DNA of 64,000 bases from Winogradskya humida (GTDB taxonomy: Bacteria; Actinomycetota; Actinomycetes; Mycobacteriales; Micromonosporaceae): assembly GCF_016862215.1 (NCBI RefSeq), contig NZ_BOMN01000106.1, forward strand, positions 1 to 64,000, written 5' to 3'. Position numbers and translations under genes: made by a program. This document shows positions 35,561 to 43,820 of the stretch, in pieces. The notes under the pieces are model-generated. The model searched no databases. It was not told where the DNA came from and was given only the letters and a program-made list of their open reading frames with translations. The first letter of the stretch is position 1. The number at the start of each line of letters is the position of its first letter.

Positions 35561-36052
35561 TCATTGATCTCTCGCGGGGCTGTCTGTCGATCGAGTCGGA
35601 ACCGGGTCGGCTTGGACGGCTACAAGATCATCCAGGAGATCGCTCGCAATCCGCAGTGGCGCGAGCAGGTCCTCGACATACGCCTCACGCTGCTCGCGAC
35701 TCATGGCGTTCCAGTGGCCCGCGTCTGAAAGGTGCTGCCGTACCGCGTCAACACGGTGTTGGTGGCGCTCCGCAGCGCGCCACTTCGTCCACCCAGGTCC
35801 AGGATCAGCAGCCTCGAGTGCGTCGGCCAGGCGATTCTGGATCGCCGCCACGAACGGACTTCCGGCGTACTCGCTGGAGAGGTCCTCGCCCTTGCACTCG
35901 AAGAGATACCGGTGCAGAGCAAGCACTTCGTAGTAGCCCTCAACAACAACCGTCCTGACGTCCACGGGGGATATTCTGCCGTACCGGAACACGACTCGAT
36001 CCGGACACTCGGCACGCGGCCATCTGCCGCTGATCGGCGCCCGGCTCGGCAT
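35561..36052 (-). CDS. Hypothetical accessory protein
   Basis: A protein of up to 163 residues, highly charged and helical in its C-terminal half (RVDAVRQHLSDAGHWNAMSREQREAYVEDLL), with no membrane segment. It matches nothing I know. The ATG at 36052 is uncertain; a GTG at 35965 would begin at VDVRTVVVEGYYEVLALHRY, which looks like the true first strand. Base composition is lower in GC than in neighbours, like that of the divergent HNH gene, so both may have arrived together. Confidence 0.5.
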   Translation of the reverse strand: MPSRAPISGRWPRAECPDRVVFRYGRISPVDVRTVVVEGYYEVLALHRYLFECKGEDLSSEYAGSPFVAAIQNRLADALEAADPGPGWTKWRAAERHQHRVDAVRQHLSDAGHWNAMSREQREAYVEDLLAPLRIASDLLDDLVAVQADPVPTRSTDSPARDQ

Positions 36053-36117
36053 CAGCCATGACGGTGCGTAGTCGATGGCGGCCTTCCGCTGCTCGGCTGA
36101 ATCCGTCGGCTATGTAA

Positions 36118-36990
36118 ATGCCGCTCTGGCTATCTTTACCTTCGGTGCGGATAGCGAAATGTCGTACCGTCGGCGTAGCGTCCCGCGCTGTGACGACAGA
36201 TGACGGCATAAAGATCAACCAACCACTGACCTATCCAGCGTCACTCGCGTCTGACCTCAGCGTCATGTTGGAAGCGGCTTCTGATCGACACTACTACCAG
36301 TTCACCCTCGGCGCCGACGAAGACGGATCGTTATACAGTTCCGCGTTCACTGGTTGGGCCGGATGGACCGACGACACTATGCGCTATGAGCTGCGAGAGC
36401 CGTCTCTCGTGATGGGACAACAGGCGTTCGACCAGCTGGTGCACCTCGGTCAGCCGGCGCTCTTTGTGGAAGGCGCCCAGCAGTTCGCTGTCTGGAACAT
36501 CCTGGGCGGACACGGCCTTGTCGAGGCCAGCACTGCCGAGGAGTTCCTCGTGGACCAACTGCTGCCGTCGCCATCTGCCATTGCTCCCGAGGGTTCCGGT
36601 TTCGTCGGGCTGCAGGGCCGCCCCGGCCAGGAACTCAGGTACGCACCCACCCCCAAGCTGCGTCTGCAGGTCCTCAAGAGGGATATGTACCGCTGCCGGG
36701 TCTGTGGGCGTGGCCCTGGCACGAACACCGATCTTGAGCTCCACGTTCACCACGTCCGCCCGTGGGGTACCGGTGGTCTGACTCATGAACTGAACCTGCT
36801 CACGCTCTGCAGTACCTGCCACCGCGGGCTACCTGCTCGGCACGGCCGCGACCATTACGAACGCTCGTTCCATAGCCTCGTTCCAGGAGCCGCGACCATC
36901 GATAGGCCTAGCAAAGCGGCGATCGCTTATCGCGACTCGGTGATTCGCTATCGGGATAAGGTCGAACATTTGGTTGAACGCTCATTCTGA
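36118..36990 (+). CDS. HNH endonuclease domain protein
   Basis: A 290-residue protein (ATG 36118) or 266 (GTG 36190). The C-terminal third is a zinc-type HNH domain: C193-x2-C196, the catalytic H211-H212 in ELHVHHVRPWGTGG, N226 in HELNLLTLC, and C231-x2-C234-H235. Residues 40-175 are an N-terminal domain of unknown type with a TPTPKLRLQVLKRD lead-in to the nuclease. Stand-alone HNH proteins of this kind serve in mobile elements, restriction or defence. The gene has below-average GC and a rare TTA leucine codon at 36331, which in actinomycetes is read by the bldA-type tRNA and is a common mark of acquired genes. Confidence 0.8.
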   Translation: MPLWLSLPSVRIAKCRTVGVASRAVTTDDGIKINQPLTYPASLASDLSVMLEAASDRHYYQFTLGADEDGSLYSSAFTGWAGWTDDTMRYELREPSLVMGQQAFDQLVHLGQPALFVEGAQQFAVWNILGGHGLVEASTAEEFLVDQLLPSPSAIAPEGSGFVGLQGRPGQELRYAPTPKLRLQVLKRDMYRCRVCGRGPGTNTDLELHVHHVRPWGTGGLTHELNLLTLCSTCHRGLPARHGRDHYERSFHSLVPGAATIDRPSKAAIAYRDSVIRYRDKVEHLVERSF

Positions 36991-37014
36991 CCGAGATCTG
37001 CTAGCGATGGGCCG

Positions 37015-37161
37015 TCACACCGGGTAGACGTGGTACCGCAGCTCTTCGTCGTACCGGAGACCGGTGACCGCCGTGATGATCGACCAGAGGAAGTCCTCAT
37101 CGGGGGCCCATGACGGCAGGGCAGTGATGAAGGCGCGATGGCTGCATCGCTGAGCTCAGCC
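37015..37161 (-). pseudogene. C-terminal fragment of an unknown protein
   Basis: One minus-strand frame reads HRAFITALPSWAPDEDFLW and then LRYDEELRYHVYPV before a TGA at 37015. The composition looks like a real protein end, but a stop codon lies just upstream in frame and there is no start. I take it as the tail of a lost gene next to the HNH gene. Family not recognised. Confidence 0.35.
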
Positions 37162-37210
37162 CCGCAGTTGCTCACCAGCAGTGTTACAACGACCGCCGGA
37201 ACTCGCCGAG

Positions 37211-38107
37211 TCAGCGGTGGCGGCGGGCGATGGTGTAGAGGTCGCGGGCTGGGCCGATGAGCTGGTCGCCCGTGGGCCAGACCGCGCGCAGTCGCCGCTG
37301 CAGTGGCACCGCCGACGGGACGGTGACCAGCGTCCCCGCGGCGAGCTCGGCCGTCACCGCGAGGGAGCTGAGCACCGCGGCGCCCGAACCCGCCGCCACC
37401 GCGTGCTTGATCGCCGTGGTCGACGACAGCTCCAGGAGCGGTGCCGTGGTCCGGCCGCCCAGTGCCTGTTCGAAGGCGCGGCGGGTGCCCGAGCCGGCTT
37501 CGCGGGACACCAGGGGCGTCGCGGCCAGTTCCTCGGCGGTGACGCCCCGGCGGCGGCGGGACCACGGGTGGCCGGGGGCGACCACGACGGCCAGGCGGTC
37601 GGTGGCGACGACTTCGGCGTGCAGGCCGGTGGGGAGGTCGGGGCCCTCGACGAAGCCGAGGTTCACGTCGGCGGCCAGGACGGCGGCGGCCACGTCGGCG
37701 GAGTTCGCCGCGCGCAGGGTCACGCTCAGGCCGGGGTGGGCGGTGCGGAGGGCGACCAGCCAGGCCGGGAGGAGGTATTCCGCGACGGTCTGGCTGGCTG
37801 CCACCGCGAGGCGGCTCTCGTGCGTGGTGCGAAGGGCCGCGACTCCCGTGGCGAGGGCGTCGGCGGCGTCGACGGCGGTGCGGGCCCAGTCGGCGACCAG
37901 GGCTCCCGTCGCGGTCAGGGTGGAGCCGCGCGGGGTGCGGTGGAGCAGGGTCAGGCCGAGGCGGCGTTCCAGCTCGCGCAGGCGGGCGCTGGCGGCGGGC
38001 TGGGAGATGGTGTGGGCGGTGGCTGCGCGGCCTACGCTGCCCAGCCGGGCTACGCTGAGCAGCAGGTCAAACGCGGTGAGGTCGGCGAAGACCGGCGGCA
38101 GGGGCAT
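37211..38107 (-). CDS. LysR-family regulator
   Basis: A 298-residue regulator. The N-terminal helix-turn-helix is typical (LTAFDLLLSVARLGSVGRAA, HTISQPAASARLRELERRLG), followed by a periplasmic-binding-protein-like effector domain (RLAVAASQTVAEYLLPAWLV, GFVEGPDLP). The ATG at 38107 is preferred over one two codons upstream. The gene is divergent from a TDT-family exporter gene 70 bases away; this pairing is common in actinomycetes, and the regulator probably activates the exporter in response to its substrate. Confidence 0.9.
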   Translation of the reverse strand: MPLPPVFADLTAFDLLLSVARLGSVGRAATAHTISQPAASARLRELERRLGLTLLHRTPRGSTLTATGALVADWARTAVDAADALATGVAALRTTHESRLAVAASQTVAEYLLPAWLVALRTAHPGLSVTLRAANSADVAAAVLAADVNLGFVEGPDLPTGLHAEVVATDRLAVVVAPGHPWSRRRRGVTAEELAATPLVSREAGSGTRRAFEQALGGRTTAPLLELSSTTAIKHAVAAGSGAAVLSSLAVTAELAAGTLVTVPSAVPLQRRLRAVWPTGDQLIGPARDLYTIARRHR

Positions 38108-38177
38108 AACCACAGGCTATGACCTCAGCGGCGATGTCCGCCTACCGGCCCCGCCGCGCCGGCCGCAGGCTGAGACC

Positions 38178-39227
38178 ATGTTCGGACCCAACTGGTACGG
38201 CTGCGTCATGGGCACCGGGATCGTCGCCACGGCGGCTGCGACCCTTCCCGTACGCATAGCAGGCCTGCACTCCCTCGCCACGGTCGTCTGGGCGCTGTCC
38301 GCCGCCCTGCTCGTCGCGGTCGTCACCGTCACCCTGCGCAACGGCACCAGTCATGCCGGCGATCCCGTGCTCGTGCAGTTCTGGGGCGCGCCGCCGATGG
38401 CGTTGATGACCGTCGGTGCGGGCACCCTGCTGCTCGGCCGGGACTGGATCGGGCTGTCCGCGGCGGTCACCGCCGACCTCGTACTGTGGGGCACCGGCAC
38501 GGTCCTCGGGCTGATCGTCGCGGTCGCCGTCCCCTACCGGATGATGACCGGGCAGCCGGCCGGCCCCGGCGCCGCGTTCGGTGGCTGGCTGATGCCGGTC
38601 GTCCCGCCGATGGTCTCGGCGTCGACCGGGGCGCTGCTCGTGCCGCACGTGTCCTTCCCCCGCGAACTCCTGCTCGGCTGTTACGCGCTGGCCGGCATCA
38701 GCCTGTTCGCCGCGATCATGGTCATCACCCAGATCTGGGCCCGATTGGTACGCCACCCCGCCGGCGCCGCCCGTATGGTTCCGACACTGTGGATCGTCCT
38801 CGGCCCGCTCGGTCAGTCGGTGACGGCGTTCCACCTGCTCGCGCGGGCGGCTCCCGGGGTGCTTCCTGAGCCTTACGCGACGGGCGCGGGCGTGGTCGCG
38901 CTGCTGTACGGCGTACCCACCCTGGGCTTCGCTCTGTTCTGGACGGCCCTGGCAGGCGCGATCACCGTGCGCACCGCCCGCACCGGCCTGCCCTTCTCCC
39001 TGACCTGGTGGAGCTTCACCTTCCCCCTCGGCACGGTCGTCACCGCCACCAGCGCCCTGGCGGTCCGCTCCGGCTCCCCGGCCCTCACCGCCCTGGCCAT
39101 CCTCATGTACGCCGGCCTCGTCATCGCCTGGCTCACCGTCACCGTCCGGACGGCCCGCGGGGTCCGCACCGGCGACCTGTGGAGATCGGCTCCATCTCCC
39201 CTGTCAGCGCACGCAGGGCGGCCTTGA
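38178..39227 (+). CDS. TDT-family transporter (TehA/Mae1/sulfite exporter-like)
   Basis: A 349-residue integral membrane protein with about ten helices, the hallmark of the TDT family, whose members export sulfite, C4-dicarboxylates or tellurite-related anions or act as anion channels. The N-terminal FGPNWYGCVMGTGIVATA block is characteristic (P-W-x5-G-T-G), and the gating phenylalanine region falls in the middle helices. The ATG at 38178 begins directly at this block. It pairs with the divergent LysR regulator. The exact substrate cannot be read; a sulfite or dicarboxylate exporter is most likely. Confidence 0.85.
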   Translation: MFGPNWYGCVMGTGIVATAAATLPVRIAGLHSLATVVWALSAALLVAVVTVTLRNGTSHAGDPVLVQFWGAPPMALMTVGAGTLLLGRDWIGLSAAVTADLVLWGTGTVLGLIVAVAVPYRMMTGQPAGPGAAFGGWLMPVVPPMVSASTGALLVPHVSFPRELLLGCYALAGISLFAAIMVITQIWARLVRHPAGAARMVPTLWIVLGPLGQSVTAFHLLARAAPGVLPEPYATGAGVVALLYGVPTLGFALFWTALAGAITVRTARTGLPFSLTWWSFTFPLGTVVTATSALAVRSGSPALTALAILMYAGLVIAWLTVTVRTARGVRTGDLWRSAPSPLSAHAGRP

Positions 39228-39486
39228 GCTCGTCGGCCGCCACCTCCACGCTGGTGAACTGCTGGTACCTGTCGCGGAGAGGATCCGCCGAACACGCCCA
39301 GACCGCGCCGTCCCACTCGGCCTGACGCTCTACTCGGTCCTGCTCGACTGTGGCCAGTCTGACGACATCGCCATGTACGTCGACCGAGCCCTGCTCCGCG
39401 CCGACCGGCCTCACCTGCGCCGGCTGACTTCCCGCGAGCTGATCGGCATCTGGGAACGTCAGATCCCTGAGCTCGCTGCCGTCTGA
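39205..39486 (+). pseudogene. C-terminal coding remnant
   Basis: A frame different from that of the TDT gene reads AGELLVPVAERIRRTRPDRA, LTLYSVLLDCGQSDDIAMYV and LTSRELIGIWERQIPELAAV before a TGA at 39484-39486. The codon bias and composition look coding, but there is no start codon; the sequence runs out of frame into the TDT gene end. It may be the end of a deleted gene, or a frameshifted fusion. A strong terminator follows, in the right place for it. Confidence 0.35.
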
Positions 39487-39501
39487 TCCGGGGAACGAAA
39501 C

Positions 39502-39533
39502 GGGCGCCGATCTCCCTGAGGAGATCGGCGCCC
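39502..39533 (+). terminator. Perfect 14-bp hairpin terminator
   Basis: GGGCGCCGATCTCC (39502-39515) and GGAGATCGGCGCCC (39520-39533) pair perfectly around a CTGA loop. It lies between convergent units and probably ends both the TDT transcript and the lipoprotein transcript. Confidence 0.88.
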
Positions 39534-39586
39534 TGGATGCTTCGGGCTGGTCAGCCGCCCAGAATGGGTGAGCCGCAGAGCCTGGG

Positions 39587-40315
39587 TCAGCCGCCGAGCT
39601 TGCCGAGGTCGACGACGTCCTTGGTGGCCGGGGCCTTGATGTCCGTGAAGGTCTCGCCGAACTCGGTGAAGTCGACCGTGGACTTGTCCGAGCCGACCAT
39701 CTGCAGCGGGTAGGGCTCGCCGGTCGTGGCGACGTAGAGCACCGAGCCGGGGTCGCCCGCGTCGTTGAGGCCGAGGGCCGGGACGCCGTTGATCTGCTTC
39801 TCGTCGCCCTTGCTGAGGGCGCCGGTGGGCTTGAGCATCTCGTTGACGTCGCCGATGCTGAACATGTCGGCGAACGACTGGTCGCTGTCGGCGCCGGCGA
39901 CCCAGCGGCCGTTGACGAGCTGGGCGACGGTCTTGCCCTGGGCGCCGGCGGCGGTCGTCCAGAACTCGTCGTTGGGGCGCATGTACTTCTTGCCGCCGAC
40001 CGCGAGGAGCTCGACCTTGGCAGTGCCCATGGTCATCGCGCCGATGAAGTCGTCGCCGTTGAGCTTGAGGTCGATGCCGGTCTTCTCGCCGTCCTGGGCC
40101 ACGTCACCCTTGACGTGGAACGACTTGGCCGTGGCGAGGGCGGCCTTCGCCTTCGTCACGATCTCGTCGGGGCTGAGAGCCGTGACACCGTTACCGGCGG
40201 GCGCGGAGGACGCGGCCGGAGCAGACGTCTGCGCGGAGTCCGTGTCGTTGCTGCCGCAGCCGGCGAGCGGCAGGACCGCCACGGCCAGTGCCACGAACGC
40301 AGCCTTCGTCGCCAT
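39587..40315 (-). CDS. LppX/LprG-like lipoprotein
   Basis: A 242-residue exported lipoprotein. The signal peptide (ATKAAFVALAVAVLP) ends in the lipobox LAGC, so the cysteine at about residue 20 is acylated and anchors it to the membrane's outer face. After a Ser/Ala-rich spacer comes a beta-sheet domain (VTKAKAALATAKSFHVKGD, GIDLKLNGDDFIGAMTMG, VELLAVGGKKYMRP) of the type found in LppX_LprAFG lipoproteins, which bind lipids in a hydrophobic cavity. The ATG at 40315 is chosen; a TTG nine bases upstream is less likely. It is divergent from a secreted protease gene. Confidence 0.88.
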   Translation of the reverse strand: MATKAAFVALAVAVLPLAGCGSNDTDSAQTSAPAASSAPAGNGVTALSPDEIVTKAKAALATAKSFHVKGDVAQDGEKTGIDLKLNGDDFIGAMTMGTAKVELLAVGGKKYMRPNDEFWTTAAGAQGKTVAQLVNGRWVAGADSDQSFADMFSIGDVNEMLKPTGALSKGDEKQINGVPALGLNDAGDPGSVLYVATTGEPYPLQMVGSDKSTVDFTEFGETFTDIKAPATKDVVDLGKLGG

Positions 40316-40554
40316 GCTTCGCAAAATATATTTCCATCCGTGATGGTGTTTCAGACATCGAGCGACGCGACTCTACATGCCTGTGAAACTCCTGTGTGCC
40401 CTGCTACGGGCCAGTGTGACCAGGCTCTACCCGGAGATGTCGCGCCGGTGTACGGCACAGGAACGAGGGTTTTCCCCATTACCTGGATTCGCGATGATAA
40501 ATAGCGTGATGTCCAAGCCTGCCCCTCCCCCGGGGCGGGGAAGGAGTGCGCGAA

Positions 40555-42114
40555 ATGTTTCGATCCTCCCTCGTCGTCGCGCTGGGGGCCGCCGCCGCGG
40601 TCACCGCTGCGATGACCACCGCGCCGGCGAACGCCGGGCCGGTCACCCCGCCGGCGCCGTCCGCCGCGGATTCCGCGAAGGCGGCCGTCACCCTGGCCTC
40701 CGGAAAAGCAGCGGCGCTGGTCGCCGGTCGTCCGGCCTACCTGCACGCCGGCGGCAGCGAGACGTTCCAGCAGCGCCAGGTCGTCTCCTCGGCCGGGCAC
40801 CAGTACGTGTCGTACGAACGCAGCTACAAGGGCGTACCCGTGTCGGGTGGTGACTTTGTGATCGTCACCGACGCCGCCGGGCAGGTCGAGTACACCTCGG
40901 TCGCGCAGAGCAGCCCCCTCGGTGATCTGTCGACCACGCCGAAGGTGTCGCAGGCCGCGGCGCTGGCCACCGCGAAGAAGCAGCTGGCCTCGGTCACCGG
41001 GGTCGAGGGCACGAAGCTGGTGATCGTCAAGGACGAGGGCAGGGCGGCGACGCTGGCCTGGGAGTCCACGATGACCGGCACGAGCGCGGAGGGGCCGAGC
41101 CGGCTCAGCGTCGCCGTCGACGCCGTGACCGGCAAGGTCGTGAAGACCACCGAGCACGTCATGGACGTCAGCGGCACGGGCACGGGCTGGATCAACGGCT
41201 CGGTCACGCTCAACACGACGCTGTCCGGGTCGACGTATTCGCTGAAGGACCCGGTCCAGACGACGCTGAGCTGCCAGAACGCCACCGGCAACGCGGTCTT
41301 CACCGGCCCCGACAACGTGTGGGGCAACGGCGTCGGCACCAACCGCGAGACCGGCTGCGTCGACGCGTTCTACGTCGCGCAGAAGCAGACCGCGATGCTC
41401 TCGTCGTGGCTCGGGCGTAACGGTCAGAACGGCAGCGGCGGCGCGTGGCCGATCCGGGTGGGCCTGAACGACCAGAACGCCTACTACGACGGCACGCAGG
41501 TCCAGATCGGCAAGAACACCGCCGGCAAGTGGATCGCGTCGGCCGACGTGGTGGGGCACGAGCTGGGTCACGGCATCGACGACTACACGCCGGGCGGCAT
41601 CTCCCGCAGCGGCACGCAGGAGTTCGTCGCCGACACGTTCGGCGCGGCGACCGAGTTCTACGCCAACAACCCGAACGACCCGCCGGACTACCAGGTCGGC
41701 GAGGAGGTCAACCTCGTCGGCAGCGGCCCGATCCGCTACATGTACAACCCGTCGCTCGCCGGGCACAGCAACTGCTACTCCAGCAGCACCCCGAGCGCCG
41801 AGGTGCACGCCGCGGCCGGGCCGGGCAACCACTGGTTCTACCTGCTCGCCCAGGGCAGCGCCGGCAACGGCCAGCCCGCGAGCCCGACGTGCAACAGCAG
41901 CACCGTCACCGGTGTCGGCATCCAGACCGCGATCAAGGTCATGTACAACGCGATGCTGCTGAAGACGTCCAGCTCGTCGTACCTGAAGTACCGGGTGTGG
42001 ACCCTGCAGGCCGCGAAGAGCCTGACCCCGGGTGTCTGCACCACGTTCAACGCGGTCAAGGCCGCCTGGACCGCCGTCAGCGTCCCCGCCCAGTCCGGGG
42101 AACCGACCTGCTGA
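40555..42114 (+). CDS. Secreted thermolysin-type metalloprotease (M4)
   Basis: A 519-residue preproenzyme. A signal peptide (SSLVVALGAAAAVTAAM, cleavage near ANA-G 27) and an FTP/PepSY-type propeptide (about 28-200) precede the catalytic domain. HELGH at 335-339 holds the zinc histidines and the catalytic glutamate E336; E356 in GTQEFVADTFG is the third ligand, and NHWFYLLAQG near 430 holds the transition-state histidine region. Paired cysteines suggest disulfides. The ATG at 40555 is preferred over a GTG nine bases earlier because of its spacing from GGAAGGAG. The enzyme would be exported, self-cleaved and degrade extracellular protein. A perfect hairpin follows. Confidence 0.93.
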   Translation: MFRSSLVVALGAAAAVTAAMTTAPANAGPVTPPAPSAADSAKAAVTLASGKAAALVAGRPAYLHAGGSETFQQRQVVSSAGHQYVSYERSYKGVPVSGGDFVIVTDAAGQVEYTSVAQSSPLGDLSTTPKVSQAAALATAKKQLASVTGVEGTKLVIVKDEGRAATLAWESTMTGTSAEGPSRLSVAVDAVTGKVVKTTEHVMDVSGTGTGWINGSVTLNTTLSGSTYSLKDPVQTTLSCQNATGNAVFTGPDNVWGNGVGTNRETGCVDAFYVAQKQTAMLSSWLGRNGQNGSGGAWPIRVGLNDQNAYYDGTQVQIGKNTAGKWIASADVVGHELGHGIDDYTPGGISRSGTQEFVADTFGAATEFYANNPNDPPDYQVGEEVNLVGSGPIRYMYNPSLAGHSNCYSSSTPSAEVHAAAGPGNHWFYLLAQGSAGNGQPASPTCNSSTVTGVGIQTAIKVMYNAMLLKTSSSSYLKYRVWTLQAAKSLTPGVCTTFNAVKAAWTAVSVPAQSGEPTC

Positions 42115-42150
42115 CGTTATCCACAATGCGAGCCTGTCCACAGGCTTGAG

Positions 42151-42183
42151 AACGGGGACGGCCCTGATCGGGCCGTCCCCGTT
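42151..42183 (+). terminator. Perfect 14-bp hairpin terminator
   Basis: AACGGGGACGGCCC (42151-42164) and GGGCCGTCCCCGTT (42170-42183) pair perfectly with a TGATC loop. It ends the protease transcript and lies only 11 bases before the next ATG, so the following gene must be initiated by its own promoter inside or before the hairpin, or read through it. Confidence 0.88.
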
Positions 42184-42194
42184 ACATTCGATCC

Positions 42195-43820
42195 ATGAGC
42201 CAGTCCACCCATGACGTTGTGAACCAGCCGCCCCCGCTGGTGGGCCACGACATCGCCGCCGACCCGGCGCTGCTGGGCGCGGTCGAGCGCGAGGGTGCCG
42301 GGTGGGCCACCGGCGACCTGCACCGGCTGGGCAAGCTCGGCGGCCAGGAGGAGCCGCGGCGCTGGGCCGAGGAGGCCAACCGGCACGAGCCGCGGCTGCT
42401 CACCCACGACCGCTACGGTCACCGGGTCGACGAGGTCGACTTCCACCCGTCGTGGCACCGGCTGATGGAGGTCGCCGTCGGCGAGGGGCTGGCCGGTTCG
42501 CCGTGGGGTGACGACCGGCCCGGGGCACACGTCGCGCGGGCGGCGGGGCTGTTCGTGTGGAGCCAGGTCGAGGCCGGGCACTCCTGCCCGATCTCCATGA
42601 CCTATGCCGTGGTGCCCGCGCTGCGCCACAACGCCGAGCTCGCGGCCACGTTCGAGCCGCTGCTCACCAGCCGCGTCTACGATCCGGGGCTGCGGACCCC
42701 GGCGGTCAAGCGCGGGCTGCTGGCCGGCATGGGGATGACGGAGAAACAGGGCGGCTCCGACGTCCGCGCCAACTCCACCACCGCGACCCGCGTGGCGGAC
42801 GGCACCTACCGCCTCCGTGGGCACAAGTGGTTCACGAGCGCCCCCATGTGCGACCTGTTCCTGGTGCTCGCCCAGGCGCCCGCCGGGTTGTCGTGCTTCC
42901 TGGTCCCGCGGGTGCTGCCCGACGGCAGCCGCAACACGTTCCGGATCCAGCGGCTCAAGGACAAGCTCGGCAACCGCAGCAACGCGAGCAGCGAGCCCGA
43001 GTTCGACGACACCGTGGCGTGGCTGGTGGGCGACGAGGGTCAGGGCGTGCGCACGATCATCGAGATGGTGGCGATGACCCGGCTCGACTGCGTGACCGGT
43101 TCGGCGTCCGGGATGCGGGCGGCGCTGGTCCAGGCGGTGCATCACGCGCGGCACCGCTCGGCGTTCGGCGGCCCGCTGATCACCAAGCCGCTGATGAGCG
43201 CCGTGCTGGCGGACCTGGCGGTGGAGAGCGAGGCGGCGACGGTGCTGGCTCTGCGGCTGGCGGGGGCCGTCGATCGAGGTGTACGAGGTGACGACGCCGA
43301 ACGGGCCTTCAGCCGGCTCGCCGTGGCGGTCGGTAAGTACTGGGTGTGCAAGCGCCAGCCCGCGGTGGTCGGCGAGGCCCTGGAGTGTCTCGGCGGCAAC
43401 GGGTACGTCGAGGAGTCCGGTCTCCCCCGGCTCTACCGCGACGCCCCGCTCAACTCGATCTGGGAGGGCTCCGGCAACGTCCAGGCCCTCGACGCGCTCC
43501 GGGCGCTGCGCCGCGACCCGCGCAGCCTGGAGGCCTACCGCGCGGAGATCGGCCTCGCCGCGGGCGCCGACCGCCGCCTCGACGACGCAGCGGCCGGCCT
43601 GACCACGCTGCTCGGCACCGCGGACGAGTCCCAGGCCCGGCGGATCGTCGAGCGCCTCGCCCTCGTCCTGCAGGGCGCGCTGCTGGTCCGGCACGCCCCG
43701 AACGACGTCGCCGACGCGTTCTGCGGCTCCCGGCTGGGCGGCGACGGCGGCCTGACGTTCGGCGTCCTACCACCCGGCACGGACACCGCCGCCATCGTCG
43801 ACCGGGCGCTCCCCTCATAG
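42195..43820 (+). CDS. aidB: AidB-like acyl-CoA dehydrogenase family protein
   Basis: A 541-residue flavoprotein. The order and length match AidB: an N-terminal extension with the VNQPPPLVGHDIAADPAL motif, the acyl-CoA dehydrogenase N-terminal and middle domains (GMGMTEKQGGSDVRANSTTA, HKWFTSAPMCDLFLVLAQ), and the C-terminal helical part (ALECLGGNGYVEESGLPRLYRDAPLNSIWEGSGNV). In E. coli AidB binds DNA and protects it from alkylating agents, and also has isovaleryl-CoA dehydrogenase activity. It starts at the ATG 42195, directly after a terminator. Its stop codon touches that of the convergent epimerase gene (six-base overlap). Confidence 0.9.
   Translation: MSQSTHDVVNQPPPLVGHDIAADPALLGAVEREGAGWATGDLHRLGKLGGQEEPRRWAEEANRHEPRLLTHDRYGHRVDEVDFHPSWHRLMEVAVGEGLAGSPWGDDRPGAHVARAAGLFVWSQVEAGHSCPISMTYAVVPALRHNAELAATFEPLLTSRVYDPGLRTPAVKRGLLAGMGMTEKQGGSDVRANSTTATRVADGTYRLRGHKWFTSAPMCDLFLVLAQAPAGLSCFLVPRVLPDGSRNTFRIQRLKDKLGNRSNASSEPEFDDTVAWLVGDEGQGVRTIIEMVAMTRLDCVTGSASGMRAALVQAVHHARHRSAFGGPLITKPLMSAVLADLAVESEAATVLALRLAGAVDRGVRGDDAERAFSRLAVAVGKYWVCKRQPAVVGEALECLGGNGYVEESGLPRLYRDAPLNSIWEGSGNVQALDALRALRRDPRSLEAYRAEIGLAAGADRRLDDAAAGLTTLLGTADESQARRIVERLALVLQGALLVRHAPNDVADAFCGSRLGGDGGLTFGVLPPGTDTAAIVDRALPS

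Noticed and set aside
40351-42141. Minus-strand open frame opposite the M4 protease
   Set aside because: No start signal and no recognisable domain; the plus strand has a complete protease with signal peptide and HELGH.
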